A stretch of DNA of 64,000 bases from Acidobacteriota bacterium (lineage in GTDB: Bacteria > Acidobacteriota > Vicinamibacteria > Vicinamibacterales > UBA2999), in the NCBI GenBank assembly GCA_018000455.1, contig JAGNJW010000026.1, positions 1 through 64,000 of the forward strand, read 5' to 3'. Made by a program: the position numbers and the translations under genes. Numbering within the stretch: the first letter of the stretch is position 1; each line of letters starts with the position of its first letter. Under the pieces are notes generated by a model that saw only the letters and a program-made list of their open reading frames with translations, was not told the DNA's origin and made no database searches. Shown in pieces: positions 62,759 through 64,000 of this stretch.

Positions 62759-64000
62759 ATGCGATTCTTGATAGCACTTGGCGCCGCACTCGTTCTCACT
62801 ACTGGTTGCTCCGGGCCGCAGACTTCGCGACCCGGCCAGCCTCAGGAGGCCACGCCGGCCGTCGAAAAGCTCGGGATTCGCCCCAACGGCGACACCACCA
62901 TTCAGCCCGACACGTCGCAGGTGCCAGACGAGCTCAAGGCGGTCTACCAGTACATCGACGACCACATCGACGAACACGTCATCAATCTCAGGAAGTGGAT
63001 TCAGCAGCCGAGCATTTCGAACTCTGGCGAGGGGATCCCGGAATCCGCGGAGATGGTGAAGGGGTTCTTCGACCAGCTGGGCTGCCAGGAGACCAAGGTC
63101 TACGACCCCGGTGTGACCGAGTATGGCATGGCGGGTAATCCCCTTGTGTACGCCAGATGCAACGAGGGGGCACCGAAGACGCTGATCATCTACTGGATGT
63201 ACGACACGATGCCGATCACGCAGCCTGACGCCTGGATGGCTCCGCCCTTCGAGGGGCGGATCGTCGAGTTCCCGCCGTTCAAGAAGGCGATGATCGGCCG
63301 CGGCGCCACGAACTCGAAAGGGCCGCAGATGGTCCAGTGGAACGCCATGATGGCCATCAAAGCCGTCAACGGCAAGCTGCCGGTGAACCTGATCGTCGTG
63401 GCCGAGGGCGACGAGGAGCGGCAGTCGATCGGCTACCGCAAGCTGATCCGAGATCAACCGGAGCTCTTCAACGGTGCCGACGCCATGTACCGCTTCGGAA
63501 GTCAGGGGTTCAGCGGCGGCGGCGAACTGTCGGGCGGATCCGAGGGGCTGCTCTACATCGAGCTGACGACGAGCGGCAACAGCTGGGGCCACGGGCCGTT
63601 GCAGTCGAACATCCACGGGGCGAACAAGCGCGCGGTCGACAGCCCGGCTTGGCGCCACATCAAGATGCTGTCCTCCCTCATCTCGGATGATGGGAACACC
63701 GCGAGGATTGCGGGCTTCAACGACAACATCGAGCCGCTCAAGCCGGAGGAGATCGCCAAGCTCAAGAATGCGGCCAAGGCCGTCGATTTGAAAATCGCCG
63801 CGCAGAACCTCGGCGTCGCCCGCTTCATCTCCGACGATCCGTTCACGATGCTCAAGATGAGCCGCTACGGCACATCATTCAACCTCGACGGGATCTGGGG
63901 TGGCAACATGTACGCGGGCGGGGCGGGCGCCATCCTGCCCAACAAGGTGACCTCCAAGCACAACATCCGCTACGTCCCGAACATGAACTCCGAGGACCTG
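62759..64000 (+). CDS. M20-family peptidase-like lipoprotein (5' part)
   Basis: The frame is open to the end of the window (414 codons seen). A lipoprotein signal peptide ends at C17 (VLTTGC). The body follows the M20 fold: IYWMYDTMP at the first metal strand, GRGATNSKGP at the second and VVAEGDEERQSIG with the catalytic/metal glutamates. In classical M20 enzymes these read GHxD and GRGxxDDKG. Here the His is Met and the bridging Asp is Asn, while the Glu pair remains. ATG 62759 has AAGGAG eight bases upstream. Metal binding may be altered or the protein non-catalytic. Confidence 0.8.
   Translation, partial: MRFLIALGAALVLTTGCSGPQTSRPGQPQEATPAVEKLGIRPNGDTTIQPDTSQVPDELKAVYQYIDDHIDEHVINLRKWIQQPSISNSGEGIPESAEMVKGFFDQLGCQETKVYDPGVTEYGMAGNPLVYARCNEGAPKTLIIYWMYDTMPITQPDAWMAPPFEGRIVEFPPFKKAMIGRGATNSKGPQMVQWNAMMAIKAVNGKLPVNLIVVAEGDEERQSIGYRKLIRDQPELFNGADAMYRFGSQGFSGGGELSGGSEGLLYIELTTSGNSWGHGPLQSNIHGANKRAVDSPAWRHIKMLSSLISDDGNTARIAGFNDNIEPLKPEEIAKLKNAAKAVDLKIAAQNLGVARFISDDPFTMLKMSRYGTSFNLDGIWGGNMYAGGAGAILPNKVTSKHNIRYVPNMNSEDL

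Overview
The window is a 64 kb piece of a high-GC, Gram-negative bacterial chromosome, densely packed with genes on both strands. The gene content points to Acidobacteriota, most likely class Vicinamibacteria (inference). It includes TamB with an Omp85 protein, a B12-dependent ribonucleotide reductase, Ser/Thr kinases with TPR tails, beta-propeller 'glycosyl hydrolase' proteins, DUF1993 and CPBP proteins and secreted amidohydrolases. No rRNA, tRNA, CRISPR array, prophage or transposase was found.

Layout. 1-6.6 kb: the end of a fibronectin-III protein, an FAH-family enzyme, and an acyl-CoA carboxylase set (carboxyltransferase, biotin carboxylase, biotin carrier) interrupted by an exported protein. 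6.6-14.3 kb: a tightly coupled envelope operon (TamB, a multi-POTRA Omp85 protein, a SurA-N-like chaperone). 14.3-18.6 kb: a CPBP protease, an NtrC-type regulator, its histidine kinase and a lipoprotein. 18.6-21.4 kb: a minus-strand operon of porin, CuA-type cupredoxin and di-heme oxidoreductase, headed by a 24-bp perfect palindrome. 21.5-24.9 kb: nrdJ with a candidate NrdR box, a long leader, a hairpin terminator and REP-like repeats. 24.9-32.5 kb: a secreted amidase fusion, a D-aminoacylase-like lipoprotein, a truncated zinc protease, and an HDOD/PilB-type ATPase pair. 32.6-41 kb: a secreted protein of unknown function, RecQ, an alpha/beta hydrolase, an SDR, a kinase-TPR protein and a serine hydrolase. 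41.3-45.2 kb: an MrfA/MrfB-type helicase-exonuclease pair. 45.5-50.8 kb: a PHP hydrolase, a zinc-ribbon protein, L31, a cardiolipin-synthase-like enzyme, and the two-gene agmatine-to-putrescine pathway. 50.9-64 kb: a FEN-like exonuclease, a DmpA peptidase, a GT2, CBS, DUF1993, intradiol-dioxygenase-like and beta-propeller genes, a K+/H+ antiporter, and an M20-family lipoprotein cut by the window edge.

Two regulatory themes stand out. Many genes that begin a transcription unit lack a Shine-Dalgarno sequence and carry a TANNNT hexamer 6-8 bases before the start codon, the hallmark of leaderless mRNAs. Genes inside operons, by contrast, are joined by ATGA or TGATG overlaps. The best candidates for new biology are the palindrome-controlled porin/cupredoxin/di-heme operon and the M20 homologue with substituted metal ligands. 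The MrfAB pair is the clearest case of a recently defined DNA repair module outside Firmicutes.
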